From JAFNAG01 sp963721405 (lineage in GTDB: Bacteria; Acidobacteriota; UBA6911), in contig CAVRJA010000002.1 in assembly GCA_963721405.1 (NCBI GenBank), forward strand, positions 310,001-374,000: DNA of 64,000 nt, given 5' to 3'. Under the pieces are notes generated by a model. The model searched no databases, had not been told where the DNA came from, and was given only the letters and a program-made list of their open reading frames with translations. Positions 43,930 through 53,552 of this stretch are shown here, piece after piece. Made by a program: the position numbers and the translations under genes. Each line of letters begins with the position of its first letter. The first letter of the stretch is position 1.

Positions 43930-44910
43930 ATGAATGTCTCGGTCGTCATACCTTCGTGGAAGGGGAGACAACTGCTCGAGGCCTACCTGCCCTCGGTCCT
44001 CGCCGCGGCCGATTTCTATCGCAATGACACCGGGCACGGAACCGAGATCGTGATCGTGGAAGATGCCGGCGGTGATGACACTTCGAGTTGGATCAAGGAA
44101 CGCTACTCGGATCGGGTCGCGCTCGTTGAGCACTCCCGCAATCTCGGGTTCTGCGCAGCCTGTCAGTCAGGATTCGAGGCCGCGAGGCACCCTCTCGTCC
44201 TTCTGCTTAACAATGACGTCCGGCTGCGGCCGGATTGCCTTGCGCCGATGGCCGGGCACTTTGCGGATTCAAACGTATTTGCCGTGACCGGAAAACTCCT
44301 GAACCAGCGGGAGGATGCCTTTTGCAACGGCGGCAAGGTCGCCCGATTTCGCCGCGGCATGTGGAGCACATACCAGAACTACGACCTCCTGCCGGGCGCC
44401 GATCCGGCGCAGCGGCTGCTTTCGTTTTCGGCCATCGGGGCCTTCTCGATGTATGACCGCGCCAAGTTCCTGGACCTGGGCGGATTCGATCCCCTGACCG
44501 CGATGGTCGAGGACGTGGAGCTGTCCTACCGCGGTTGGAAGCGCGGCTGGGTAATACGATACGAGCCCCGCAGCATCGCATTCCATGACGCCAGCCAGAC
44601 AATGGACCGGCGCTACAAGCGGCACTCGCTTGACAAAATCTCGCGCCGCAGCCGCATCCTGATGCACTGGATGCTGCTGCATGACCCGCACATGTTCCGG
44701 ATGCACCAGCTGTCGATCGTCACGCGCCTGTTGACGAGCTGGCTGTTGCTCGACTGGCGATTTTACTGGGCCGTCGGCACGGGGCTCGCCAATCTCTCAA
44801 CGATCCTTCGCAAGAGGCGAGCCACCCGCCGGACAATGGCAAGAACCGACCGGGAGTTGCTCGAGTTGCTGCAGCGCTTTTACGGCAGCGCCCCGATTGC
44901 GCTCCACTAG
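43930..44910 (+). CDS. Glycosyltransferase family 2 protein
   Basis: A 326-residue GT-A enzyme, probably using a dTDP- or UDP-sugar for surface polysaccharide. It shows VSVVIPSWKGRQLLEAYLPS at the N-terminus, VIVEDAGGDD, LLLNNDVRLRPD (the metal-binding acidic region) and FDPLTAMVEDVELSYRGWKRG (the acceptor-side acidic motif). It resembles rhamnosyl- or galactosyl-type GT2. The gene overlaps nothing and is followed by a second GT2 gene 7 nt downstream, then by dTDP-rhamnose genes. Confidence 0.9.
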   Translation: MNVSVVIPSWKGRQLLEAYLPSVLAAADFYRNDTGHGTEIVIVEDAGGDDTSSWIKERYSDRVALVEHSRNLGFCAACQSGFEAARHPLVLLLNNDVRLRPDCLAPMAGHFADSNVFAVTGKLLNQREDAFCNGGKVARFRRGMWSTYQNYDLLPGADPAQRLLSFSAIGAFSMYDRAKFLDLGGFDPLTAMVEDVELSYRGWKRGWVIRYEPRSIAFHDASQTMDRRYKRHSLDKISRRSRILMHWMLLHDPHMFRMHQLSIVTRLLTSWLLLDWRFYWAVGTGLANLSTILRKRRATRRTMARTDRELLELLQRFYGSAPIALH

Positions 44911-44917
44911 GACGTAC

Positions 44918-45670
44918 ATGGAACCCATCTCCGCTACGCTGATCACCTGCAACGAGGAGGCAAACATAGAGGAGGCGCTCCAGTCCCTGGATTGGGTGGA
45001 TGAGATTGTCGTCGTGGACAGCGGCAGCCGGGACGCGACTCTCGAGATCTGCCGCCGCTACACCGACAAGGTCTTGCATCGCGCATGGACGGGATTCGTC
45101 GACCAGAAGAGCCATGCCGTGGCGCTGGCGAGTCACGACTGGGTCCTGTCGCTGGATGCGGACGAGCGGGTCGGGCCCGAACTGAAACGCGAGATCGAGC
45201 AGATGCGCCGGGATGGCTTTCAGCATGCGGGATATCGCATGCCTCGCGTCGCCTTTTTCATGGGCCGCTGGATCCGTCACGGCGACTGGTACCCCGACCT
45301 CCAGCTGCGCCTCTTCGACCGCCGGCGGGGCGGCTGGCAGGGCGGCCGCGTCCACGAATCGGTGAAGGTTGAGGGGACCGCCGGGCTCCTGCGCGGCGAG
45401 ATTCAGCATTACACCTACCGAAGCCTGTCCGACTACCTGAAGCGCCTCGAAACCTACACCACCCTCGCAGCCCAGGACTATCAGCAGAGGGGCCAAGCCG
45501 GATCGCTGGCCAAAGTCTTCGGGAATCCGCTTGCGGCGTTTGTCAAAGGCTACCTGTTGAAGCGCGGCTTCCTGGACGGCGCTCCGGGCCTGATGGTGGC
45601 GGTCATGGGCGCCATCTCCGTCTACTTCAAGTACGCCAAACTCTACGAACTTCAGCAAAAAGCCAGGTGA
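44918..45670 (+). CDS. Glycosyltransferase family 2 protein (WaaE/KdtX-like)
   Basis: A 250-residue enzyme opening with EPISATLITCNEEANIEEAL, followed by EIVVVDSGSRDATLEIC and WVLSLDADERVGPELKREI. QLRLFDRRRGGWQGGRVHES matches the lipopolysaccharide-core beta-1,4-glucosyltransferase-like group. The C-terminal helix may contact the membrane (GLMVAVMGAISVYFKY). I chose the ATG at 44918, 7 nt after the upstream gene; an earlier in-frame start would overlap it. Likely lipopolysaccharide or glycan assembly. Confidence 0.9.
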   Translation: MEPISATLITCNEEANIEEALQSLDWVDEIVVVDSGSRDATLEICRRYTDKVLHRAWTGFVDQKSHAVALASHDWVLSLDADERVGPELKREIEQMRRDGFQHAGYRMPRVAFFMGRWIRHGDWYPDLQLRLFDRRRGGWQGGRVHESVKVEGTAGLLRGEIQHYTYRSLSDYLKRLETYTTLAAQDYQQRGQAGSLAKVFGNPLAAFVKGYLLKRGFLDGAPGLMVAVMGAISVYFKYAKLYELQQKAR

Positions 45671-45722
45671 GCGGAGGCCGGCTGGGCATTGTGACGCCCT
45701 TCGCTGATTTTCGGGGAGCCTG

Positions 45723-45731
45723 TGCTATAGT
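45723..45731 (+). promoter_or_regulatory. Extended -10 promoter of the dTDP-rhamnose genes
   Basis: TGCTATAGT (45723-45731) has the TG extension and five of six -10 bases; no convincing -35 box. Start near 45738, 59 nt before the ATG at 45797. Confidence 0.45.
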
Positions 45732-45796
45732 AAGCAACCTGCCCGATGCTTCCAATGCAGTGCGCGCAGAGAGAGGCAACAAAGAGGTTCGAGCTT

Positions 45797-46537
45797 ATGA
45801 AAGGAATAGTGCTGGCTGGGGGCCTTGGCTCCCGGATGTATCCGCTCACCAAAGTAACGAACAAGCATCTGCTGCCGATTTATCACAAACCGATGATCTA
45901 CTATCCGATCGAGACCCTGGTCGGGGCAGGGATACGCGACATCCTGATCGTGACCGGCGGCAAGAATGCGGGTGATTTTCTCCGGCTGCTCGGCAACGGG
46001 AAGGAATTCGGATTGAATCACATCAATTACACCTACCAGGAAGGGGAAGGCGGCATCGCCGCTGCGCTGGCGCTGGCAGAGTTCTTTGCCGACCACGAGC
46101 CTGTCTGTGTCATCCTGGGTGACAACATCATCGAGAGTTCCATTGCCCCGTATGTGGAAAACTTCAGAAAGCAGGGATCGGGCAGCCGTATCCTGCTCAA
46201 GGAAGTCGAGGATCCGCAGCGCTTCGGCGTCGCCGACATCCGCGGCAACAAGATTGTCCGCATCGATGAAAAGCCGCAGGTTCCGGCGTCAAAATATGCG
46301 GTCACAGGAATCTACATGTACGACGGCGAGGTCTTCGACATCGTCAAGACGCTGAAACCCTCTGCGCGAGGCGAGCTCGAGATCACCGATGTGAACAACT
46401 ACTACATCGAGAAGGGCACACTGGAGTACGACATCCTGGATGGCTGGTGGACCGATGCCGGTACGTTCGAGTCCCTGCTGCGCGCCTCCAACCTCGTCGC
46501 ACAAAAAGCCCAGAGGGGGGCGTCGGCAGCCGGATAA
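45797..46537 (+). CDS. rfbA: Glucose-1-phosphate thymidylyltransferase (short form)
   Basis: Makes dTDP-glucose from dTTP and glucose-1-phosphate, the first step to dTDP-rhamnose. The N-terminus MKGIVLAGGLGSRMYPLTKV is the nucleotide-binding loop; KHLLPIYHKPMIYYPIETL, VILGDNIIE and GWWTDAGTFESL follow. At 246 residues it is the short type lacking the C-terminal allosteric helices of about 290-residue RmlA. Start ATG at 45797. It is followed by rfbB and rfbD in the same direction; rfbC is missing from the window. Confidence 0.9.
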   Translation: MKGIVLAGGLGSRMYPLTKVTNKHLLPIYHKPMIYYPIETLVGAGIRDILIVTGGKNAGDFLRLLGNGKEFGLNHINYTYQEGEGGIAAALALAEFFADHEPVCVILGDNIIESSIAPYVENFRKQGSGSRILLKEVEDPQRFGVADIRGNKIVRIDEKPQVPASKYAVTGIYMYDGEVFDIVKTLKPSARGELEITDVNNYYIEKGTLEYDILDGWWTDAGTFESLLRASNLVAQKAQRGASAAG

Positions 46538-46605
46538 GCAGGTTTGAGACGCCGGCGGCCGGGCGGCCGGCATTCGCCCGGCATGACACGAAAGGATGGA
46601 TTGCT

Positions 46606-47634
46606 TTGCGGATACTGGTGACTGGTGGGGCGGGATTTATCGGCTCCAACTTTATACGCCTGCTTCTCTCGCGTTATCCGGATTATCGGGTGGTCGTGCT
46701 CGACAAGCTCACCTACGCCGGCAACATGGAGAATCTCGCCGGCCTGGAAAAGGATCCACGGTTCCAGTTTTTTCACGGGGACATTTGCGATCCTGAGCCC
46801 CTGGGCCAGGTCCTGAAGGGGGGCCTGGACGCGGTCGTGAATTTCGCCGCCGAATCGCATGTCGACCGCAGCATCCTGGACGCTTCCGAGTTCGCGCGCA
46901 CGAACATCGTCGGTACTCTGAACCTGCTGCAGGCGGCGCGGAAGGCGGGAGTCGGCCGTTTCCTGCAGATCTCGACGGACGAAGTGTACGGAAGCCTGGG
47001 AAGACCGGCTATTTCAACGAAATGACCCCTCTGGCTCCGAACAGCCCCTATGCTGCGAGCAAAGCATCCGCCGATCTGATCGTACGCAGCTACTTTCAGA
47101 CCTACGGGTATCCCTGCCTGATCACCCGCTGCTCGAATAACTACGGCCCGTACCAGTTCCCCGAAAAGCTCATCCCGCTGCTCGTCACAAATGCCCTCGC
47201 CGGGAAAGCCCTGCCGATTTACGGCGACGGACTGTACACGCGGGACTGGATACACGTGGAGGATCACTGCTCGGCGCTGGATCGCGTCCTGCACCAAGGC
47301 CGCTTCGGCGAGATCTACAACATCGGCGCGCGACAGGAAAGAACGAACCTCGAGATCGTGCGGCTGATCCTGCGGGCCCTCGACAAGGATGAAAGCCTGA
47401 TCACGTATGTCGCCGACCGTCCGGGACATGACCGCCGTTATGCCATTGATCCTTCAAGGATCGAGAACGAACTCGGGTGGAAGCCCGCAGATGCCGTTCG
47501 AGGCAGGCATGCAGCAGACGATCGACTGGTACATCCGGAATCCCGCGTGGGTGGATCACGTCAAGAGCGGCGCCTATCGGACCTACTACGATCTCATGTA
47601 TCGGGACCGCAAGCGCACGCTTGCGGAGCTGTGA
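46606..47634 (+). pseudogene. rfbB: dTDP-glucose 4,6-dehydratase with two frameshifts
   Basis: Short-chain dehydrogenase-type enzyme converting dTDP-glucose to the 4-keto-6-deoxy sugar. The first part (TTG start 46606) has RILVTGGAGFIGSNFIRLLL and STDEVYGSLG, then meets a stop at 47023-47025. One base appears to be missing in the G run at about 46997-47001. The middle part is in another frame (APNSPYAASKASADLIVRSY with Tyr-Lys, TRCSNNYGPYQFPEKLIP). One extra base near 47481-47489 returns the reading to the first frame (MPFEAGMQQTIDWYIRNPAW to RKRTLAEL, stop 47634). The flanks are fully conserved, so this may be assembly error or very recent decay. Confidence 0.85.
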
Positions 47635-47646
47635 GGTGAGAGTCCC

Positions 47647-48495
47647 GTGAAGACCATGGTGGTCGGCTCCCGCGGCATGTTGGGTACCGAATTGATGCAG
47701 GCGCTCGCACCCCACGCCCCGCTGGGCCTGGATCAGCCGGAACTCGACATCACCGACTCCCGCGCATGTGAGACGAGAGTGCGCGAATTTTGCCCGGATG
47801 TAATTATCAATGCCGCCGCCCTGACCGACGTCGATTACTGCGAATCGCACGAAGCGGAGGCGATCCGCGTCAACGGCGAAGGGGCCGGCAACCTCGCGGT
47901 GGCGGCGCGCGCAGCCGGCGCAGTGATCGTGTATTACAGCACCGACTACGTGTTCGACGGCGTCAGGGATACCGGTTACCTTGAGGAGGACGCGCCCAAT
48001 CCCCTGAGTGTTTACGGCAGATCCAAACTCCAGGGCGAAGAGCGCGTACGCTCTCTTTGCCCGGATCACGTGATCCTGCGGACGTCCTGGCTCTTCGGCT
48101 GCCACGGCAGGAATTTCATCCGCACAATCGTGAATGCCGCCAGAAAGGGCCAGGCGCTGCGCATCGTCAACGACCAGAGGGGAAGCCCGACGTACGCAGT
48201 CGACCTGGCGGCGCGCACCAGGACTTTGGTGGAATCGGGCTGCCGCGGCACCTACCACGTGACCAACAGCGGAACCTGCACCTGGTACGAACTCGCGCTC
48301 CGATCGGTGGAATGCACGCACCTGGCGGGCACGCGCGTCGAGCCGGTCAGCTCCAGCCAGTTCCCGCGGCCGGCGCCCCGGCCGGCCTTCTCGATGCTGA
48401 CAAATGCGCGCATGCTGCGGGAAGGCTTTCCCCCGCTTCGCCCCTGGCCGGATGCGGTGCAGGATTACGTCGATTCGTGCCTGTCCGCGCCCTGA
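47647..48495 (+). CDS. rfbD: dTDP-4-dehydrorhamnose reductase
   Basis: Last step of dTDP-L-rhamnose synthesis. The 282-residue product has MVVGSRGMLGTELMQALA (NADPH-binding), NAAALTDVDYCE, YYSTDYVFDG, NPLSVYGRSKLQGEE (catalytic Tyr and Lys) and RTSWLFGCHGRNFI. The GTG at 47647 has GAGGTGAG upstream and lies 12 nt after the rfbB stop. It supplies rhamnose donors probably used by the glycosyltransferases at 43930-45670. Confidence 0.94.
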   Translation: MKTMVVGSRGMLGTELMQALAPHAPLGLDQPELDITDSRACETRVREFCPDVIINAAALTDVDYCESHEAEAIRVNGEGAGNLAVAARAAGAVIVYYSTDYVFDGVRDTGYLEEDAPNPLSVYGRSKLQGEERVRSLCPDHVILRTSWLFGCHGRNFIRTIVNAARKGQALRIVNDQRGSPTYAVDLAARTRTLVESGCRGTYHVTNSGTCTWYELALRSVECTHLAGTRVEPVSSSQFPRPAPRPAFSMLTNARMLREGFPPLRPWPDAVQDYVDSCLSAP

Positions 48496-48501
48496 CCGGA
48501 A

Positions 48502-48660
48502 CCGGGGAATCGGATTGTGGAAATGGGTGCCGGGTTTTGGGTGTTGGGTGTCGGAGCCGTTGATCAATACTTGTCGTCTAACGTGAGCAATCCCTATTCC
48601 CCGGCAGTCCGACTCGCCAAAACCTGACACCCAGCACCCAGCACCCAACACCTGATACCC
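48502..48660. repeat. Paired inverted heptamer arrays (element D)
   Basis: Left array 48525-48554 is heptamers GGGTGCC, GGGTTTT, GGGTGTT, GGGTGTC. The right array 48624-48660 is the inverted partner with units of GGGTGYY consensus (23 of 30 bases pair). A second, interlocked pair CCGGGGAAT/ATTCCCCGG lies at 48502-48510 and 48596-48604. The element starts 6 nt after the rfbD stop. No gene is seen in 48496-48840; 48661-48720 is G-rich. Confidence 0.72.
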
Positions 48661-48840
48661 GAATGCGGGGACGGGGGGACATGGGGATTTAAGCGCCATT
48701 CCAATCCGACGTGTGATATTTTTCATGCGACGAATCATCGGCGGCAGCCGGGTGAACCGTGCGGTCGACGCGGCCCCGGGCATACGATCCCATGCTCAGG
48801 GTTGTTCGCTGCCGGTTCTTCTCCGAATTGACATTGAATT

Positions 48841-49308
48841 ATGGACAAGACAGTCTCAGGCCAAAAGCTCGTGGCTTCGAACCGGAAGGCGTTTCACGAC
48901 TATTTCATCATGGACAAGTTCGAGGCCGGGATGGTGCTGGCAGGCACGGAGGTGAAATCCATCCGCGAGGGCCGGATAAACCTCAAGGACAGTTATGCCG
49001 CCATCAAGGACGGCGAGGCGTTTCTCTTCAACTGTCACATCAGCCCTTATTCGCACGGCAACCGGGAAAACCATGAGCCGACCCGGGCGCGGAAGCTGCT
49101 GTTGCATCGCCAGGAGATCCGGAAGCTCATCGGAAAGACACAGGAAAAAGGATTAACCCTCGTCCCCTTGCGGGTGTATCTGACCCGGGGACGGGTCAAA
49201 ATCGAGCTTGGCGTCGCGCGCGGCAAAAAAGACTACGACAAACGTGAGACCGAAAGACGGAAAGAAGTGGACCGGGAAACCAGAGCTGCCATGAAGACTC
49301 GACGATAG
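48841..49308 (+). CDS. smpB: SsrA-binding protein
   Basis: tmRNA partner in rescue of stalled ribosomes. The 155-residue protein contains NRKAFHDYFIMDKFEAGMVL, GTEVKSIREGRINLKDSY, RKLLLHRQEIRKLIGKTQEKG and the basic C-terminal tail GKKDYDKRETERRKEVDRE. Its length is standard. The tmRNA gene itself is not seen nearby. Confidence 0.97.
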   Translation: MDKTVSGQKLVASNRKAFHDYFIMDKFEAGMVLAGTEVKSIREGRINLKDSYAAIKDGEAFLFNCHISPYSHGNRENHEPTRARKLLLHRQEIRKLIGKTQEKGLTLVPLRVYLTRGRVKIELGVARGKKDYDKRETERRKEVDRETRAAMKTRR

Positions 49309-49381
49309 CGGGGCGAGGATGAATCTCGCCTCCCGGCATGAGGCGGATTCAATAAACATGATCCCTGGAAATTCCGCCGTT

Positions 49382-49660
49382 CGAGGGTGTCCAACGGATG
49401 CTTCAGGGCTGACCAGGCCCGAAGGGCCGGTAGTGAATTGGCCCGGCCGTATGGCCGGGATAAGCATAAACTGGAAATGAGCGCCGAAGGCGCGGCACAA
49501 GATGTCCGGAAGTGCTGCGAATGTGCCGGCCCTTCGGGCCTCACATCGCAGCGTGGCTGAACCCCGCGCTGACGCGCGGGGCTATTCACTACGGCGCTTC
49601 GCGCCTCGTCTCAGCCTGCAATTCAACCGTCGGATATCCTCGTTCCCCGCAGCGGCGGGG
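49382..49660. repeat. Inverted pair of hairpin cassettes with compensatory stem changes
   Basis: Seven short hairpins lie in 280 nt. Four have 5-bp stems with loop GAA (or TTC on the other strand): 49416-49428, 49481-49493, 49528-49540 and 49593-49605. Three are larger: CCCGGCC/GGCCGGG 49442-49459, CCCCGCGC/GCGCGGGG 49562-49581 and CCCCGC/GCGGGG 49645-49660. The left half (49382-49497) and the right half read in reverse (49642-49524) are diverged copies of one cassette: GAA-hairpin, TAGTGAAT, large hairpin, 22 nt, GAA-hairpin, GGCACA. Stem bases differ in paired fashion. No protein-coding sense is evident before the pepA ATG at 49707. Confidence 0.78.
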
Positions 49661-49706
49661 AAAGCGGAATTCATCCTTGTCTTTCAACTTAAGACCGGAG
49701 GCACGA

Positions 49707-51191
<1,485 letters not shown>

Positions 51192-51214
51192 GCTTTCCCG
51201 GAAAGGAGAGTCCT

Positions 51215-51496
51215 GTGACTGATCAAGAACACTTGGACCACGACCAGCTCGTAGAGTTGAAGAGCACCCAGAGCGAGCCGGAGGCCAATATCATCAGGAG
51301 CCTGCTCGAAGGGGCGGGAATCGACTGCACACTCGTGACCCAGGTCCCTCACGGGATCTACCCGTTCACCGTCAACGGGCTCGCCGCGATTCAGATCAAG
51401 GTCCTGGATTCCAACCTCGAAGCCGCCCGCGCGTTGCTCCACGATTACGAAAACAGTGCCGATCCTGGCTCTGACGACGGCGCCCCGAGCGAATAA
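51215..51496 (+). CDS. DUF2007 domain protein (putative signal-transducing type)
   Basis: A 93-residue protein of ferredoxin-like fold type: LVELKSTQSEPEANIIRSLL, then GIDCTLVTQV and a C-terminal helix DSNLEAARALLHDYE. The GTG at 51215 has GGAAAGGAGAG upstream. The function of DUF2007 is unknown. A second member is encoded at 59224-59475. It is probably co-transcribed with pepA. Confidence 0.82.
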   Translation: MTDQEHLDHDQLVELKSTQSEPEANIIRSLLEGAGIDCTLVTQVPHGIYPFTVNGLAAIQIKVLDSNLEAARALLHDYENSADPGSDDGAPSE

Positions 51497-51834
51497 GCCC
51501 GGAAGTTTCTGCCTCACAGGAGTTCGAACAAGTCGCAGCCTGACGTGCGGCGGTCAAACGAGCAGGTAACCGTGCCGCCCAAATCGCGGTGGATCAATCC
51601 GATCAGGTAGTCCGAAAAGTCCGAATTTCCGTCTCGATACAGATTGAATGTCACTGTAGAGGTCATGGGTTTCCGGCAAATTCCTTACATTATTTCCTTA
51701 CCATAGCGCGCCGCGCCGCCCCATGTCAACACACCGACTTCAATCCGGGAATCCACTTTCAGTCGTCGTCAATCATATCTCGGGCGGCTTCACCAAGGTG
51801 GAGGATTCCGGGGCACGGCCGGCGTGGTTGAGCA
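51497..51834. other. Gene-free region between the DUF2007 and pdxA genes
   Basis: No convincing coding frame, terminator hairpin or RNA is seen in these 338 nt between two convergent genes. Confidence 0.5.
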
Positions 51835-52851
51835 TCAACGCGTGCGCCGCAGCCGGATTGCCCAGCGGATTGCGGAAATCATGCTTTCGGGGCGGGCGCA
51901 CCCTTTCCCGGCGATCTCGTACGCCGTTCCGTGATCCACGGAAGTGCGGACATAAGGCAACCCCAGCGTCACGTTCACCGCTTCGCCGAACCCAAGAAGC
52001 TTGATCGGCGTCAACCCCTGGTCGTGATACAAAGCCAGGACGGCGTCGAATTCGCCTTGCGCGGCGCGGTAAAAGAGCGTGTCGGCCGGGATCGGCCCAT
52101 CGATGATCACGTCTCCATGGTTCCGGCGCGCCTGAACGAGGGCGGGCTCAATCTGCTGGACCTCCTCGCTCCCCAGCATGCCGGATTCACCCGCATGCGG
52201 ATTCAGCCCGGCGACACCGATCCTGCGGCAGGGAATTCCCATACGGGGAAATTCCTCGAGCAGGAGCTCGAGTTTTTCGAGGATGGCGGCCGTCGTGATG
52301 CGGTCGATCGCGACGCGCAGCGGAAGGTGGATTGTCACCAGTACGAGCTTGAGACGCTCCGACAGGAATGCCATGGCAAATCTCGGAACATTCGACAGGT
52401 GCGCCAGGAATTCGGTGTGGCCGGGAAACGGATAGCCGGCCTCATGGAAGGATTTCTTGTTGAGCGGCGCCGTCACCATGCCGTCGAGGACACCGAGTGC
52501 GCAGGCCTGCGCGCAGGCCTCGATATTGTGGGCGGCCGCTTCGCCGGCAGCCGGTGTGCCGGTGCCGGGCGTGATTTGCCCGCGGCGCGCCGGGACATCG
52601 AAGATTCCCCTCTCCGGCAACGGCCTTCCCGACATCAGCGACTCCCGGGAAACGGGGCTGTAATCCCATGCAAGTCCGAGACTGGCCGCCTGTCCGCGCA
52701 GCAACTCAGCGTCGCCGAACAAGAGCAAGCTGCATTGGCCTGCCAGCCCCGGATCCGTCGCCGCTTTCAGGGAGATTTCCGGGCCGATGCCGGCGGGATC
52801 TCCCGTCGTAATTCCCAATCTCACGGACTTAACCCCGGAAGTGTCGGACAC
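51835..52851 (-). CDS. pdxA: 4-hydroxythreonine-4-phosphate dehydrogenase
   Basis: NAD-dependent enzyme of pyridoxal-5-phosphate synthesis (DXP-dependent route). The 338-residue product has LGITTGDPAGIGPEISLKAA, GMVTAPLNKKSFHEAG, PGHTEFLAHLS, LNPHAGESGMLGSEE, DTLFYRAAQGEFDAVLALYHD and YVRTSVDHGTAYEIAGKG. The conserved His residues that bind the metal are within these motifs. Monocistronic on the minus strand. The 338-nt region to its left (51497-51834) holds no gene I can support. Confidence 0.95.
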   Translation of the reverse strand: MSDTSGVKSVRLGITTGDPAGIGPEISLKAATDPGLAGQCSLLLFGDAELLRGQAASLGLAWDYSPVSRESLMSGRPLPERGIFDVPARRGQITPGTGTPAAGEAAAHNIEACAQACALGVLDGMVTAPLNKKSFHEAGYPFPGHTEFLAHLSNVPRFAMAFLSERLKLVLVTIHLPLRVAIDRITTAAILEKLELLLEEFPRMGIPCRRIGVAGLNPHAGESGMLGSEEVQQIEPALVQARRNHGDVIIDGPIPADTLFYRAAQGEFDAVLALYHDQGLTPIKLLGFGEAVNVTLGLPYVRTSVDHGTAYEIAGKGCARPESMISAIRWAIRLRRTR

Positions 52852-52875
52852 GGCCGGAACCGCTCCTTGTCGTGA

Positions 52876-52951
52876 AAAAGGGACGTTCCACTCCTCCCGT
52901 CCCTGACGTTCGCATGTCGCCGGGTCGCAGGATGTGTAGGACGTCCCTTTT
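52876..52951. repeat. Short element with 11-bp terminal inverted repeats
   Basis: AAAAGGGACGT (52876-52886) and ACGTCCCTTTT (52941-52951) are exact inverted repeats around 54 nt. GGGACGT-type ends of this kind recur in bacterial genomes next to REP-type elements. On the minus strand it lies just after hfq and ends in U residues, so it could also act as a terminator. Confidence 0.5.
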
Positions 52952-52971
52952 GTGCAATGCCCGATTGCCTG

Positions 52972-53310
52972 TTATTCGAGATCTACGTCATCCGGCACGT
53001 GATCGGGCTCGTCATCCTCGTTCTGCTTGTACATGTACTTGATCACATGCTTGAGAATCAGAAGATTGGGCCCATCCTGCCGATGGACTTTGATGCAGGC
53101 GCGATCGTACCATTCGATGACGCCGCGGATCTCCTCATCATCGACGAGCTTGACGACCATCGGCGTCTTGGCCGCCATCTGCTTGATGTAGTAGTAATTT
53201 TCCGCGTTGGTCACCTCCGGCGGCACACGCTTTCGCGGTACCGCGCTGTAACGAGGCATCTGATCCTTGATCTCGGAAAGGCTCGGGCGGATCAGCTTAC
53301 GATTTACCAT
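52972..53310 (-). CDS. hfq: Hfq-like RNA chaperone with long N-terminal and acidic C-terminal extensions
   Basis: A 112-residue Sm-like protein. The Sm fold is at about residues 36-95: NYYYIKQMAAKTPMVVKLVD, EEIRGVIEWYDRACIKVHRQ and LLILKHVIKYMYK, the latter standing where the YKHA motif of typical Hfq lies. About 35 residues precede it (basic, KLIRPSLSEIKDQMPRYSAV) and a short acidic tail DDEPDHVPDDVDLE follows. Typical Hfq would bind sRNA-mRNA pairs as a hexamer. The key YKHA is only partly kept, so function is inferred from fold. Own promoter at 53437-53465. Confidence 0.82.
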   Translation of the reverse strand: MVNRKLIRPSLSEIKDQMPRYSAVPRKRVPPEVTNAENYYYIKQMAAKTPMVVKLVDDEEIRGVIEWYDRACIKVHRQDGPNLLILKHVIKYMYKQNEDDEPDHVPDDVDLE

Positions 53311-53436
53311 GAAGGCTCTCCCGTGGAGACTGAATGAAACCCCGACCCCTTATTACGAACGTTCCAAACCAAAGCGCCGCCACAACTAAGGGGTACGAAT
53401 ACGATTGGGTTTTTTCGGAAATGCCGAATTGACAAA

Positions 53437-53465
53437 ATATTATCTGATGAGGTCTTTTTTGACAA
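53437..53465 (-). promoter_or_regulatory. Sigma-70 promoter of hfq
   Basis: Minus-strand TTGTCA (53460-53465), 17 nt, TAATAT (53437-53442). Its -35 box overlaps the -35 box of the divergent promoter at 53459-53487. The leader would be about 120 nt. Confidence 0.65.
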
Positions 53466-53487
53466 GAGAAAAGTAATCCGCTAAATT
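53459..53487 (+). promoter_or_regulatory. Sigma-70 promoter of the TPR gene
   Basis: TTGACA (53459-53464), 17 nt, TAAATT (53482-53487). It is back-to-back with the hfq promoter and shares five bases of the -35 region. Confidence 0.65.
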
Positions 53488-53552
53488 TTGTCAGGCTTTG
53501 ATTTTTCACAACTTAGGCCCGACAGCCCGGCCCGGAAACAGGAGGTGTGACA

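Noticed and set aside
46538..46605. GCCGGC-rich palindromes between rfbA and rfbB as a further array element
   Set aside because: The stems (GCCGGC, GGCCGG) are short and lack a paired word array; simple GC-rich dyads explain them.
48496..49700. tmRNA gene next to smpB
   Set aside because: No alanine-tRNA-like ends or tag reading frame could be found; the region holds inverted arrays and hairpin cassettes.
49512..49706. N-terminal extension of leucyl aminopeptidase
   Set aside because: The added codons are the covarying hairpin region; the ATG at 49707 has its own GGAGG site.
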